Shown: one piece after another, positions 9,579-17,883 of the stretch
How the letters are laid out: each line of letters opens with the position of its first letter
Position numbering within the stretch: the first letter of the stretch is position 1
Assembly (NCBI RefSeq): GCF_000300855.1
Contig: NZ_ALJF01000012.1
Span: 26,388-90,387, forward strand
DNA: 64,000 nt
From: Agrobacterium albertimagni AOL15
GTDB taxonomy: Bacteria; Pseudomonadota; Alphaproteobacteria; Rhizobiales; Rhizobiaceae
Direction: 5' to 3'
Program-made: the position numbers and the translations under genes
Notes under the pieces: generated by a model
Told to the model about the DNA's origin: nothing
The model's input: the letters and a program-made list of their open reading frames with translations, nothing else
Databases searched by the model: none

Positions 9579-11503
9579 GACATGCTCCGGCGGAAGCTAG
9601 ACATCGTCCTGCGCTGCTGGGCGGCGCGTTGATCCGCGGCTGTGGTCCCGGAGGAGGCTTGCTCACGGCCATCGAGAAAACGAGCCATGTCACGCACGGT
9701 CGGGTATTTGAAAAGGGCCAGAACCTCCAGGCGCTGGCCCATCGCTAGCTCGAGGCCCGCATGAACCCGCATCAGCTGCAGCGAGGTCCCGCCTAGGTCA
9801 AAGAAATTGCGATCCGCAGGAACGACTTCCAAGCCGAGAGCGTCACGCCACAGCCGAATTAGAATGTCTTCAGAGCGGCTGCGCACGGCGACCGGGGTGG
9901 CGTCCTCGACGGGCGGCAGCGGTAGTGCTGCCCTGTCGATCTTGCCCGCATGCGTCAAGGGGAAGTCGGAAACGACGATTGCCGTACTCGGGATCATGTA
10001 AGCCGGCAGACTGCTGCGCAAACGCTCCATTACCGAGGGGACGAAATTGCTATTGGCAACGTCCTGGGCTTCGCTCGGGCGCAGATAAGCGATGATGCGC
10101 TTCAGCCCGCCGATCTCCCGGCATTCGACGATGGCTTCGGCAAGCCGCGGCTGGCGCCGCAGAACGGTTTCGATTTCCTCCAGTTCGATGCGTTTTCCGT
10201 TGATCTTCACCTGCCGATCGCGGCGCCCGCGAAAATGGAAGATCCCAGCCTCGTCCATGACGGCAAGGTCGCCCGTGAGATAGCAACGGCGCTCTCCCTC
10301 GGGTGTGTCGATGAAGATGAAGCGTTCGGCAGTGAGGTCTGGTCTGTTGAAATAACCGAGGGCCAGCCCATCGCCGGCAATCGCAATCTGTCCCTCGATG
10401 CCGGGCGGGACGATTTGAAACTCATCGTCCAGCAGAAAGACATCGGTATGCGCAATCGCTTCACCAATCGGCAATTCGGCACCGGTGAAATGTCGCGGGA
10501 CGGTATATGTGGTTGCAATGCAGGACGCTTCGGTCGGACCATAGACATTGGTCAGAAGGCAGGCCGGATGCGCTGCGATAAATCGCTTCACATGGGCCGC
10601 CGACGCAACCTCACCACCGAAAATGGCCTGCCGAAGGCTAGGCATGGGCTCGTCTACATGGTCGGCAAAGACGTTGAAGAGGCCGGTGGTAAAGTTCAAG
10701 AACGTGATGTCGTGCTTGCGGATCAGGTCCCGCATGTCGGTCAGCGAAAAATTTGCCTTCGCCATAATCACCAGAGTTGCGCCGTTTAAAAGTGCGCCCC
10801 AGATGTCAACAGTCGATGCATCGAACGAGATCGTCGTTGAATGAAGCACCCTGTCGGCGGGTGAGAAGGCGAGGAAGTTCTGGTCGAGAACCAGGCGCGT
10901 GATCCCGGCGTGGGGAACCGCTACCCCCTTGGGACGACCGGTCGAACCCGAAGTGTACATCACATAGGCGAGGTCTGCGCCGCCAATGGCCGGCAACTGC
11001 GAGGCGTCGCTGGGTTCGAGGTCGCTCATGAGCGACGGCAGATCAATCACCTGCGTGGCGGACCCTGCAATTTCACTGAGGCCCGGCTCCGGCTTACCAA
11101 AGGTGAAGACGACCTTCGGGCTGCATTCCTGCAAGACATTGTGCAAATGATCGGACGGGTAGGCCGGATCCAACGGCAGATACGCCGCCCCCGCCTTCAA
11201 GATCGCAAGCTTGGCAACCACTGTTTCCAGCGATCGCGGCACAAGGAGGCAGACAACGTCACCCTTTTCGATACCACATGCGATCAGATGGCTGGCGAGA
11301 TCATTCGAGATCTGGTCGAGCTCGCCATAGGTTAGGCGCGCATCACCGCAGATGATCGCTATCGCCTCAGGCGTGGAAAAGGCATGCTGCCTTACGATTT
11401 CGGGCACCCCCTTTCTCTTGTCATAGCGGATTGCCCGGCGAGGGGGGCTTTCCCCCGTCATGGCGCTGCGCACGTCAACGTCCTGGACACCAGTCATCAT
11501 CAT
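9575..11503 (-). CDS. Stand-alone NRPS loading module (adenylation-thiolation)
   Basis: 642 residues. An amino acid adenylation domain spans about 25-540, with YTSGSTGRPKG, FDASTVDIW, YGPTEAS, YLTGDL and a C-terminal GKIDR lysine motif. A peptidyl carrier domain follows with Ser574 in LGGTSL. There is no N-terminal condensation domain, so it fits an initiation module that activates the starter amino acid and hands it to the KS of the next protein. It is the first gene of the operon. The start was chosen because a GGAG lies 7 bases before the first of three adjacent ATG codons. The specificity code read by hand (D-A-V-N-I-G-V-C-I-K) matches no code I can name. The last residues (SSFRRSM) resemble the tail of the next protein and may serve in docking. 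Confidence 0.93.
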   Translation of the reverse strand: MMMTGVQDVDVRSAMTGESPPRRAIRYDKRKGVPEIVRQHAFSTPEAIAIICGDARLTYGELDQISNDLASHLIACGIEKGDVVCLLVPRSLETVVAKLAILKAGAAYLPLDPAYPSDHLHNVLQECSPKVVFTFGKPEPGLSEIAGSATQVIDLPSLMSDLEPSDASQLPAIGGADLAYVMYTSGSTGRPKGVAVPHAGITRLVLDQNFLAFSPADRVLHSTTISFDASTVDIWGALLNGATLVIMAKANFSLTDMRDLIRKHDITFLNFTTGLFNVFADHVDEPMPSLRQAIFGGEVASAAHVKRFIAAHPACLLTNVYGPTEASCIATTYTVPRHFTGAELPIGEAIAHTDVFLLDDEFQIVPPGIEGQIAIAGDGLALGYFNRPDLTAERFIFIDTPEGERRCYLTGDLAVMDEAGIFHFRGRRDRQVKINGKRIELEEIETVLRRQPRLAEAIVECREIGGLKRIIAYLRPSEAQDVANSNFVPSVMERLRSSLPAYMIPSTAIVVSDFPLTHAGKIDRAALPLPPVEDATPVAVRSRSEDILIRLWRDALGLEVVPADRNFFDLGGTSLQLMRVHAGLELAMGQRLEVLALFKYPTVRDMARFLDGREQASSGTTAADQRAAQQRRTMSSFRRSMS

Positions 11504-11591
11504 CCCACTCCAACTGCCTGCCCGACCGGTCCTGAATGAAAGCGCCCGCGCTTAAGGCGGGTCAGGGTGCGAGGCATTCCCCGGCTTCAGA

Positions 11592-11611
11592 ATTTCACGG
11601 GCGCGTGAAAT
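11592..11611. promoter_or_regulatory. Inverted repeat upstream of the PKS-NRPS operon, candidate operator
   Basis: Perfect 8-base arms ATTTCACG and CGTGAAAT separated by GGCG, centred about 100 bases upstream of the loading-module ATG. A further half copy (GTGAAAT) occurs at 11630-11636. The symmetry suits a dimeric regulator, and the Crp/Fnr-type gene at 12152 is the nearest candidate. The link is inference. Confidence 0.4.
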
Positions 11612-12072
11612 GAAAATCTGGTCATTGGGGTGAAATCAGACGATCAGCTAGTCTTCGCCTCATCCGTTTGGCCAGTAACCGAGTGGCCAAGGCCTTTGAA
11701 AATGGAGTGGGTCCCCGTCTTCATGAGTAACGGCCTGACTGGCGGCGCCAGCCTTGGGGCACCCACCGGATCTGGCACTGATTCACATCTCTGCAGGTGC
11801 AGCTTACGTATCCCGGTGCCACGCGCGAAGCGAGGCGCCTCTCCTACTCCAAAAGAAGTATAAATTGATAATAGCTAATCCATTTGGGTGGTGGCAGCTT
11901 AGAATGGAGGTAGGAGAGACGCTGTATTGCCAAGATTTCGATCATTGTCCCTCGAATGAAGAATTGTTTCTTCAGTTGCGGTCTGAAGCCCGAAATTACA
12001 GTGGCTTGTGCCCTGGAACAATTATGCGGGCATGCATGTTGGATTGCAGCCTCAAAGGATTTGGGAGGAATT
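11612..12072. other. Intergenic region, no convincing gene, AT-richer patch
   Basis: Between the PKS-NRPS operon and the Crp/Fnr gene. The part from about 11850 is visibly richer in A+T than its surroundings. A plus-strand frame runs from 11904 to 12188, but it has no ribosome binding site and no motif I recognise. This could be decayed or recently acquired DNA holding the promoters of the flanking divergent units. Confidence 0.4.
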
Positions 12073-12165
12073 ATGACGATGTGGATTACACCGAAAAGTA
12101 TTTGTGGTATTTGTACATTAGTCTGCGGGGTGCGGACGAGTGGGCGAACTTATGCGGCTGGGTGA
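12073..12165 (+). CDS. Possible 30-residue leader ORF overlapping the Crp/Fnr gene start
   Basis: An ATG at 12073 is preceded by GGGAGGAATT, the best ribosome binding site in the region, and the frame ends with TGA at 12163-12165, just past the ATG (12152) of the regulator, which itself has only a weak site. It could be a translated leader that couples translation of the regulator. The peptide (starts MTMWITPK, three Cys) resembles nothing I know. Chance cannot be excluded. Confidence 0.25.
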   Translation: MTMWITPKSICGICTLVCGVRTSGRTYAAG

Positions 12166-12871
12166 TCATTCTATCAGTGGGAACATAGCGGGTTCGGAAC
12201 ATCGCAGGCAGGATACCCGATTGCTTCGGGCGACGCTGCGCCAATACCCGGCGGGAACCACGCTTTTCGACAGTGGGAGCACGATGTCACGTGTTCTCCT
12301 GATCGAGCGCGGCTGGATTATCGCCAGCAAGATGATGTCGAATGGGACCCGGATCGTCACCGATTTCTTCTTGCACGGCGACGTGCTTTCGTCCGTCTCC
12401 ACCGCCATGTCCCAGGAAGCGGTTCAGACCGTTGGTGAAGTCAGCTGCTACGAGTTCCCCGGACAGATTTCAGGCGAGGCCGGGTCGCAGCTGCCGCTGA
12501 TCCTGACGGTCGAGCTTATGAAGCGCAATGCGCGGATCACCGAGCGGCTGGCGAGCGTTGGACGACGTGACGCGTTTGGACGGACCGGTCATCTCCTCCT
12601 GGAGCTTGGAATCCGCGCCCGCAATACATCGCGTCCCGATCTGGACGGGTTCGAATGCCCACTCAAGCAGTCCGAGATCGGCGATGCGCTCGGTCTCTCC
12701 ACTGTCCACGTCAATCGTGTGTTGAAGGAGATGCGCTTGGGCGGCCTATTGTCCTTCCGCAATGGTATTGTCGAGTTTCTCAATCGCCGGAAACTGATGG
12801 ATCTGGTTGATTTCGACCCAAGTTACCTGTCTTCGATCTCAGGCGATGCCCCTGACCGTCAGGACGTCTAG
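12152..12871 (+). CDS. Crp/Fnr-family transcriptional regulator
   Basis: 239 residues from the ATG at 12152; a GTG at 12140 is the alternative start. Residues about 25-130 match a cyclic-nucleotide-binding-like beta-roll (ATLRQYPAGTTLFDSG, GxRIVTDFFLHGDVL). Residues about 160-225 form a winged helix of the HTH_Crp_2 type (LKQSEIGDALGLSTVHVNRVLKEMR). There is no N-terminal Cys cluster, so an Fnr-like iron-sulfur sensor is unlikely. The ligand is unknown. Its divergent position 650 bases from the PKS-NRPS operon makes it a candidate regulator of that operon, though the exopolysaccharide genes downstream are equally possible. Confidence 0.85.
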   Translation: MRLGDHSISGNIAGSEHRRQDTRLLRATLRQYPAGTTLFDSGSTMSRVLLIERGWIIASKMMSNGTRIVTDFFLHGDVLSSVSTAMSQEAVQTVGEVSCYEFPGQISGEAGSQLPLILTVELMKRNARITERLASVGRRDAFGRTGHLLLELGIRARNTSRPDLDGFECPLKQSEIGDALGLSTVHVNRVLKEMRLGGLLSFRNGIVEFLNRRKLMDLVDFDPSYLSSISGDAPDRQDV

Positions 12872-12980
12872 CGCTGCCCCTCTAGCCTGGTTTTCTTCCA
12901 CGAAAGACGGTGTTCAAGCCGGCTCAAGCTAATTCCTTTGGGTCCAAATTTGAGTCGAATGCAATAACTTTCGGGGGGAC

Positions 12981-12994
12981 TTAACCTAGGTTAA
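12981..12994. promoter_or_regulatory. 14-bp perfect palindrome upstream of the LuxR-type gene
   Basis: TTAACCTAGGTTAA is fully self-complementary and lies in the 12.87-13.14 kb intergenic space ahead of the LuxR-type regulator. It is a plausible operator, perhaps for autoregulation. Assignment to a particular protein is inference. Confidence 0.4.
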
Positions 12995-13060
12995 TGCACT
13001 CCTAACAAACCCGTGAAATTCTGCAGCCGTAAATTAGGAGACATTTATATGGACGGCAGG

Positions 13061-13075
13061 CCCCCATGTCGGGGG
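13061..13075 (+). promoter_or_regulatory. GC hairpin in the leader of the LuxR-type gene
   Basis: CCCCC-atgtc-GGGGG forms a strong short stem-loop between two possible start codons of the regulator (13049 with AGGAG eight bases upstream, and 13139 with GAGGGGG six bases upstream). If 13139 is the true start, this is a structured 5' leader that could modulate translation. Confidence 0.35.
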
Positions 13076-13138
13076 TGCGTACTTCGTTTTTCTTCGAGCT
13101 GCCAATGCGGCTCGGGCAGCACATTGAGGGGGTTTGAA

Positions 13139-13873
13139 ATGAGTGCTTACGCGTCGACCTCAAACATTAGCAAAAAGCTTGCACAGGCCGATATCGACTA
13201 CATCAGTTCGTTGACGACAAGCCAAGGGATCGAGGCAATGTCCAACGATTACATCCTCATACTCGACAGTCGGGTTCTGGATAGAGAATGCTTGTCGCGG
13301 AGTCTTCTGGGCTACGATCCGCGGATCCAGATCGTAGGGGTTGGCTCGGTTGAGGAATGGCGCAAACGCCAGCTCCCCTCAGATCCTTCCGCCATTCTGT
13401 TGGTTTTGACAGCCAACAGAGCCGACGGATCTTTCCCCAGTGAAAAGATCGACGAGGTGGTGGCTGCATTCAAGCTCACCCCTGTGATCGTGATTGCTGA
13501 ATCCGACGATCTTGGCGATATTCTAAAGGCCATCGACTGTGGCGCACGCGGCTATATCCCAACCAGCGTGAACATCAGTGTGGCGGCCGAGGCAATCTCG
13601 CTGGCGCGGGCAGGCGGGGTCTTCATTCCCGCCAGCAGTCTTCTGGCCAATCGCGATGCGTTGAACTCGGTGGTCAAGGGGACAAGCTATCTGCATGAGG
13701 GTTTCACGCCCCGCGAGATTGAGGTTGCTGAGGCGTTGCGGCGCGGCAAGGCAAACAAGATCATCGCCTATGAAATGAACCTCTGTGAAAGCACGGTGAA
13801 AGTGCATATCCGCAACATCATGAAGAAGCTGAATGTCACCAATCGAACCCAAGTGGCATTCAAGCTGAAGTAG
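13139..13873 (+). CDS. LuxR/NarL-family transcriptional regulator with degenerate receiver-like domain
   Basis: 244 residues from the ATG at 13139. In-frame alternatives are an ATG at 13049 and a GTG at 13013, which add 30 and 42 residues. Residues about 37-160 resemble a response-regulator receiver fold (YILILDSRVLDRECLSRSL, then VIVIAESDDLGDILKAIDCGARGYIP), but the acidic pocket looks incomplete, so phosphorylation is doubtful. Residues about 180-243 form a LuxR helix-turn-helix (FTPREIEVAEALRRGKANK, then STVKVHIRNIMKKL). Such regulators often sit beside rhizobial exopolysaccharide loci, and here it precedes one, convergent with the glycosidase gene. Role in controlling polysaccharide genes is inferred. 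Confidence 0.88.
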   Translation: MSAYASTSNISKKLAQADIDYISSLTTSQGIEAMSNDYILILDSRVLDRECLSRSLLGYDPRIQIVGVGSVEEWRKRQLPSDPSAILLVLTANRADGSFPSEKIDEVVAAFKLTPVIVIAESDDLGDILKAIDCGARGYIPTSVNISVAAEAISLARAGGVFIPASSLLANRDALNSVVKGTSYLHEGFTPREIEVAEALRRGKANKIIAYEMNLCESTVKVHIRNIMKKLNVTNRTQVAFKLK

Positions 13874-13929
13874 GCATCGCAACACCGGGAGATCGAACAT
13901 CTGCTGTGATGGTCGGATGATGCTATCTG

Positions 13930-13971
13930 TGAAAAGAGCCGGTTGTCCTAAGAAAACGACCGGCATTTTCA
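13930..13971. terminator. Bidirectional transcription terminator between convergent genes
   Basis: TGAAAA and GCCGGT arms pair with ACCGGC and TTTTCA around a loop of about 15 bases. The stem is flanked by A-rich sequence on one side and T-rich on the other, so it can act in both directions between the LuxR-type gene and the glycosidase gene. Confidence 0.65.
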
Positions 13972-14005
13972 TGTGTGGAGCCGTGTAAAGACGACCTCTT
14001 GCGCC

Positions 14006-15376
14006 TCAATAAACGATCTTCAGAACCACAGGATGATCGCTGATTTCAATCTCGATCTCCGTCAGGCTTTCAAATGTCGAGACCGCAGTGCTGCCGACGG
14101 TCGCGTCATAGAGGTCGAGCCTCTTCGCCATCTTGTCCAAACTGACCTTCAACTTGTTCGTGCCGACAAGTGACTCACCCCAGATGACCAGCTGGAAGGT
14201 GCCATCGCTATGTTGCAGCAGGAGATCGTGGACCGTTTCGAACTTCGGCGTGATCGTATAGTCGAGCCTTTCCAAGGCCTCGCTTCTCCCATCGTCGGCG
14301 AGGATTCTCGTCAGATTATGCAGGTAGTGAGCGCCAAGCCTTGGCTTGTATTGCGGATCGAAGAAGCCATAGGTCTGCACGCCCTCCTCGTCTGTCCGGT
14401 CCCGCAGAATATAAACCGCCGTATGACGGTAGCCTCGGACGAATTGCGACAGGTAAAGGTTGACGAGATTGACCCCCTGCAGGGCCTCGTCAACATTGCC
14501 CTTGATCGCCACGCCTGTCTCGGTGGTCACCCGTGGCAGGTCGACCAGATCCTCCTCGGAATAGCCTTCGAACCGGTTGGCCCAGGTCCGCCCGAAATTT
14601 CCATAGAGACCATCGACCGAGGTCGCGCTCGACGGATCAGCTGCGTCCCAGGTCTTGTTGTCGGCCGGGTCCGGGACATTGGGATGGTAGAGATAGTTGT
14701 GCACATTGGCATAATCGGCAAAGCGGGTTCCGGCCTGCATCAGCGTATTGGCCTCTTCCGGGATGGTCAGGAATTGCAGGCCGGCATTGTCCGTCTGCGC
14801 CCCAGGCTCGGAGAGTGACCAAACGGGATAGGCAGCCAGTTCCGGGTCACTCTTGACCATGCGGTAGAGATCAGCATGAAGCTTTGCCAGCGGCAACCAG
14901 GATGACCGCCCGCCGCCCTTTTCGCCTTTGTAGGTGACCGGCCAGTTGTTGGGCTCGTTATTGCCTTCGAAGGCCAAAAGCGCACCGGCTCGCGCCAGGA
15001 TGCGTCCAGTCGCCACCAGTCTTTCGACGTCGCTGATCCCGCTGCCCAATCCCCAACTGATCTTCACGCCCGCCTCTTCGTGCAGGCGCAGAAAGCTTTC
15101 AATCCTCAGGGGGCCGCTATCGCTCAGCCCCTCAATCCCGCCGCGAAGCCATCGGAAGCCTCCGTATCGGAGCATGGCGAGTGTCTTTTCATAGGGCTGT
15201 CCACGGTCTTCGAAGGTCGACACCACCCCGATGCTGTCGAGGAAGTCCGACGTGGCTCGTGCTTGAACACCCTCGGCTTGAACAGTGCCGGGTGCTAGCC
15301 CGCAAAGGATGACCAGGGCGCTCATCGCAAGCTTGAAGGTTTGCACTTGTGTTGCAGTCCTGGCGATCGTCTTCAG
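14006..15376 (-). CDS. Secreted glycoside hydrolase-like protein (clan A fold)
   Basis: 456 residues. The start at 15376 is chosen because GGCAGGAG lies nine bases upstream; a longer frame begins at a TTG (15415). The N terminus is a signal peptide (basic residues, hydrophobic run, AXA-type site before about residue 35). The motif FEGNNEPN (about residue 135) is the NEP acid/base signature of clan A glycosidases, and TTETG (near 285) could carry the nucleophile. It is likely exported and may trim or depolymerise the polymer made by this locus, as polysaccharide clusters often encode a matching glycanase. The same-strand GT8 gene lies just upstream. Substrate is unknown. Confidence 0.7.
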   Translation of the reverse strand: MKTIARTATQVQTFKLAMSALVILCGLAPGTVQAEGVQARATSDFLDSIGVVSTFEDRGQPYEKTLAMLRYGGFRWLRGGIEGLSDSGPLRIESFLRLHEEAGVKISWGLGSGISDVERLVATGRILARAGALLAFEGNNEPNNWPVTYKGEKGGGRSSWLPLAKLHADLYRMVKSDPELAAYPVWSLSEPGAQTDNAGLQFLTIPEEANTLMQAGTRFADYANVHNYLYHPNVPDPADNKTWDAADPSSATSVDGLYGNFGRTWANRFEGYSEEDLVDLPRVTTETGVAIKGNVDEALQGVNLVNLYLSQFVRGYRHTAVYILRDRTDEEGVQTYGFFDPQYKPRLGAHYLHNLTRILADDGRSEALERLDYTITPKFETVHDLLLQHSDGTFQLVIWGESLVGTNKLKVSLDKMAKRLDLYDATVGSTAVSTFESLTEIEIEISDHPVVLKIVY

Positions 15377-15444
15377 CATGCCGGTCATCTCCTGCCTCGT
15401 TACATTCTGGGGCAAGGGTGGACTGAGCGCGACGCCCCGAGCAG

Positions 15445-16395
15445 TCAGGCGGATACGGATGCCCGCGTTGATCTGGTAAGCTGATGGTCGTCCAGTTCCC
15501 AGTCGCAGACCACCCGCCGAATAGCCTCCTCATCTTTATCACGGCTCAGAAAGGGCATGGTATTGGCCATTCGGTTTCTGAAAGAGCGCAGGCGGTACGC
15601 CATCCGTCTGAGGGGCGATATCTTCCGGACAAAAGGTGAAAGGCAGGGGTAGCTCTTCAGCGCCTCGCGATAGACGGCTGAGTGCGACCGTGAACACGGA
15701 AAGTAGACGCCGTCCCAGGGCTTGGGATGAGAGGCGAAATGGATGATGGTCGGGCGCTTGTCGAGGAGATGGAGAAACTGTCTTGGAAAGTTCCAGCGGT
15801 TTGAGATGAAGATGAGCGCATCGCCAGCCACCGAGTTCAGGGCCCCCTGGTCATGCAGATGGCCGCCATTTCTGATGAAGTGCTCGAAGGCTGCAGCGCC
15901 GATCCAGTCTGCAGGATCGAATTTCAAGACTCCCGAATTGAAGTAGGTTGGTTTCTTCCTGGTAAGAGCAGTCTCGACGATCGAGGTATAGTCCATCGCT
16001 GCTACCACTTTGCCGGGCGGGACAATCAGGTCCTCGAGCGGGCCAAGGTCGCCGACAATCTGGGTATCCCCGTCGATGTAAATCACCTGGCGATAATGCT
16101 GCGGAAGAAGATCGGACAGCAGCAGTCGACCCATGGCTGCAATGGTGATCCTCGCCTTAAAATCAGTGCGATCGACCTTGGCGAACCGCTCCGCGAGCAA
16201 TTGCGATCCATCAACAGGCTTCAGTCCGGCTGAATTGCAAAAATCGAGCGCCTCATAGTGATGCCTGAACCGCTCTGTGAAGACGATCACCACGTCAGTC
16301 GAAGGAGAGGCAGCCTTTCGGGCCTGAAGGGCGGAAACTGCGGTCGGAAAGAAATAGTTCTCATCCGTCACATAGGTGATACATTGGGTATTCAA
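15445..16395 (-). CDS. Glycosyltransferase family 8-like protein
   Basis: 316 residues with a TTG start preceded by GGGGGA eight bases upstream. Features of GT8 enzymes are visible: N-terminal YVTDENYFFPTAVSALQ, the metal-binding DxD in YIDGDTQIVGDL (about residue 110), YFNSGVL near 155 and IIHFASHPKPWDG near 225. It should transfer a hexose from a nucleotide sugar onto the growing lipid-linked repeat unit at the cytoplasmic side of the membrane. It precedes the glycosidase gene on the same strand and is divergent from the GT4 gene at 16621. Confidence 0.85.
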   Translation of the reverse strand: MNTQCITYVTDENYFFPTAVSALQARKAASPSTDVVIVFTERFRHHYEALDFCNSAGLKPVDGSQLLAERFAKVDRTDFKARITIAAMGRLLLSDLLPQHYRQVIYIDGDTQIVGDLGPLEDLIVPPGKVVAAMDYTSIVETALTRKKPTYFNSGVLKFDPADWIGAAAFEHFIRNGGHLHDQGALNSVAGDALIFISNRWNFPRQFLHLLDKRPTIIHFASHPKPWDGVYFPCSRSHSAVYREALKSYPCLSPFVRKISPLRRMAYRLRSFRNRMANTMPFLSRDKDEEAIRRVVCDWELDDHQLTRSTRASVSA

Positions 16396-16458
16396 GTCGA
16401 AATCCCCCTGTCCATATCATCAATAAGTACAAGTTCGTTTGTGCCCCTGCAATCGGCT

Positions 16459-16478
16459 ATGGAAGATATCTCTTCCAT
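16459..16478. promoter_or_regulatory. Palindrome in the divergent promoter region of two glycosyltransferase genes
   Basis: Arms ATGGAAGA and TCTTCCAT flank TATC, midway between the GT8 gene (leftward) and the GT4 gene (rightward). The position fits an operator serving both directions. The regulator is unknown. Confidence 0.35.
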
Positions 16479-16620
16479 TGGCAGGACGACTTATGCTGGA
16501 AAACTACAAATGCTCCGCCTTCATCACATACGAACAGGACGCGTTGTCAACGTGGGTATGTGACCTCGCCTCTCGTTGGAGAGCTCGGCGGCTTTGTTCC
16601 ATTGGCCTGCGGTGAGCAAG

Positions 16621-17790
16621 ATGGTGTCCCGTCCCGCTGACCACCGATCAAACGCTGCAACGCTGAAAGTCTTCGTTCATCTTGCCGAAAACAAGGATGC
16701 CAGGCGATGGCGGCAAAGCTGGTTGGCGAAGACACTGGTCGGTGTCAATGACGAGACGCCTTATGGTTATGGTCGCGCCGAGAAACTCGGTTGCAGCGTG
16801 ACATTTTCCGGAGGCTCTTCGGAGACCTTGCTGGCAAAGTTTTTCCGCTACGGCCTGCGCTTCATTCTCGGTTTCGATTTCGTTCATGCTTGGCGCCAAC
16901 GCCACGCCTTTGAACGCGCCGATGTGATCTGGACTCATACGGAGTCCCAGTATCTGGCCGTCGCGGCAGTAGCGCTGATCACGGGCATGAAAACCAGGAT
17001 CATCGGTCAGAGTGTCTGGCTGTTTGACCATTGGGATCAATTGTCATGGGTGAAGCGCCGCCTTTATGCCTTGCTGATCAATCGCGTGGATGTTCTGACG
17101 TTCCTTTCTCCCGCCAATTTGCGCATGGCCAGGGCACGTTTTCCCAAGGCCGATGCCCGCTTCGTGCCCTTCGGCATACCCACAGAACATAAGGTTGAGC
17201 CGAGGATAAGGTCGCAGGAACCGTTCCGGATCCTGGCCATTGGAAGCGACAGGCATCGCGACTGGAAGACACTTGTCGAGGTGGTCAGGGATTGCCCCGA
17301 CATGTCCTTGACCATTCTCTCCGGCACTGTGCCACGGAAGCTCGTTACGGGTATTGCCAATGTCGAGGTTCGCTTGGCGAGAACCACCGGCGAGCTTCAC
17401 GAGGCCTTCGAGCGGGCAAGCGTGGTCTGTGTACCACTTCTAGAGAACCAGCACGCAAGTGGCATTACGGTCATTCAGGAGGCCGCACTTTTCGGTGTGC
17501 CGGTGATTGCCTCCGATACGGGTGGCCTGCGGCACTACTTCCTCGACCGTGAAATCCGATACGTTCCAAGAGGCGATCATGCCGCGCTGCAGGAAGCGCT
17601 GGTCGAGATACGCGCCTGTCCGCAAGATGCACGAGAGATGGCTGTTCGCGCCCAGGCGAGAATGGGCCAGAATGGGCTTGGCGTCGATGCCTATATTCAG
17701 GATCACGTGCGCATCAGCCACGATCTGATGAAGGCTGGCAAAACGCGTCAAGCCGTGGCCACCCAGGAGATGCGTGGCAATGAAGCATGA
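16621..17790 (+). CDS. Glycosyltransferase family 4-like protein
   Basis: 389 residues from the ATG at 16621; the frame extends to a TTG at 16576. The C-terminal half has the GT-B nucleotide-sugar site pattern: FRILAIGSDRHRDWKTLVEV, VCVPLLENQHASGITVIQEAALFGVPVIASDTGGLRHYF, with Glu in the E-x7-E region. It probably adds one sugar to the repeat unit. It heads a plus-strand run continuing with the polymerase, the sugar transferase and the flippase. Donor and acceptor cannot be read from the sequence. Confidence 0.85.
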   Translation: MVSRPADHRSNAATLKVFVHLAENKDARRWRQSWLAKTLVGVNDETPYGYGRAEKLGCSVTFSGGSSETLLAKFFRYGLRFILGFDFVHAWRQRHAFERADVIWTHTESQYLAVAAVALITGMKTRIIGQSVWLFDHWDQLSWVKRRLYALLINRVDVLTFLSPANLRMARARFPKADARFVPFGIPTEHKVEPRIRSQEPFRILAIGSDRHRDWKTLVEVVRDCPDMSLTILSGTVPRKLVTGIANVEVRLARTTGELHEAFERASVVCVPLLENQHASGITVIQEAALFGVPVIASDTGGLRHYFLDREIRYVPRGDHAALQEALVEIRACPQDAREMAVRAQARMGQNGLGVDAYIQDHVRISHDLMKAGKTRQAVATQEMRGNEA

Positions 17791-17883
17791 GCGGCTATCG
17801 ATAGGCTTAAGGACCGGCCTTTGGTTGACCAGCTGCAGAATGTCTCACGCGGCGAGTATCGACTGAGCCGGAGGGGGTGACGG

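Noticed and set aside
11904..12188. Plus-strand frame in the AT-rich spacer
   Set aside because: No ribosome site, no recognisable motif and it overlaps the start of the Crp/Fnr gene; not supported as a gene.
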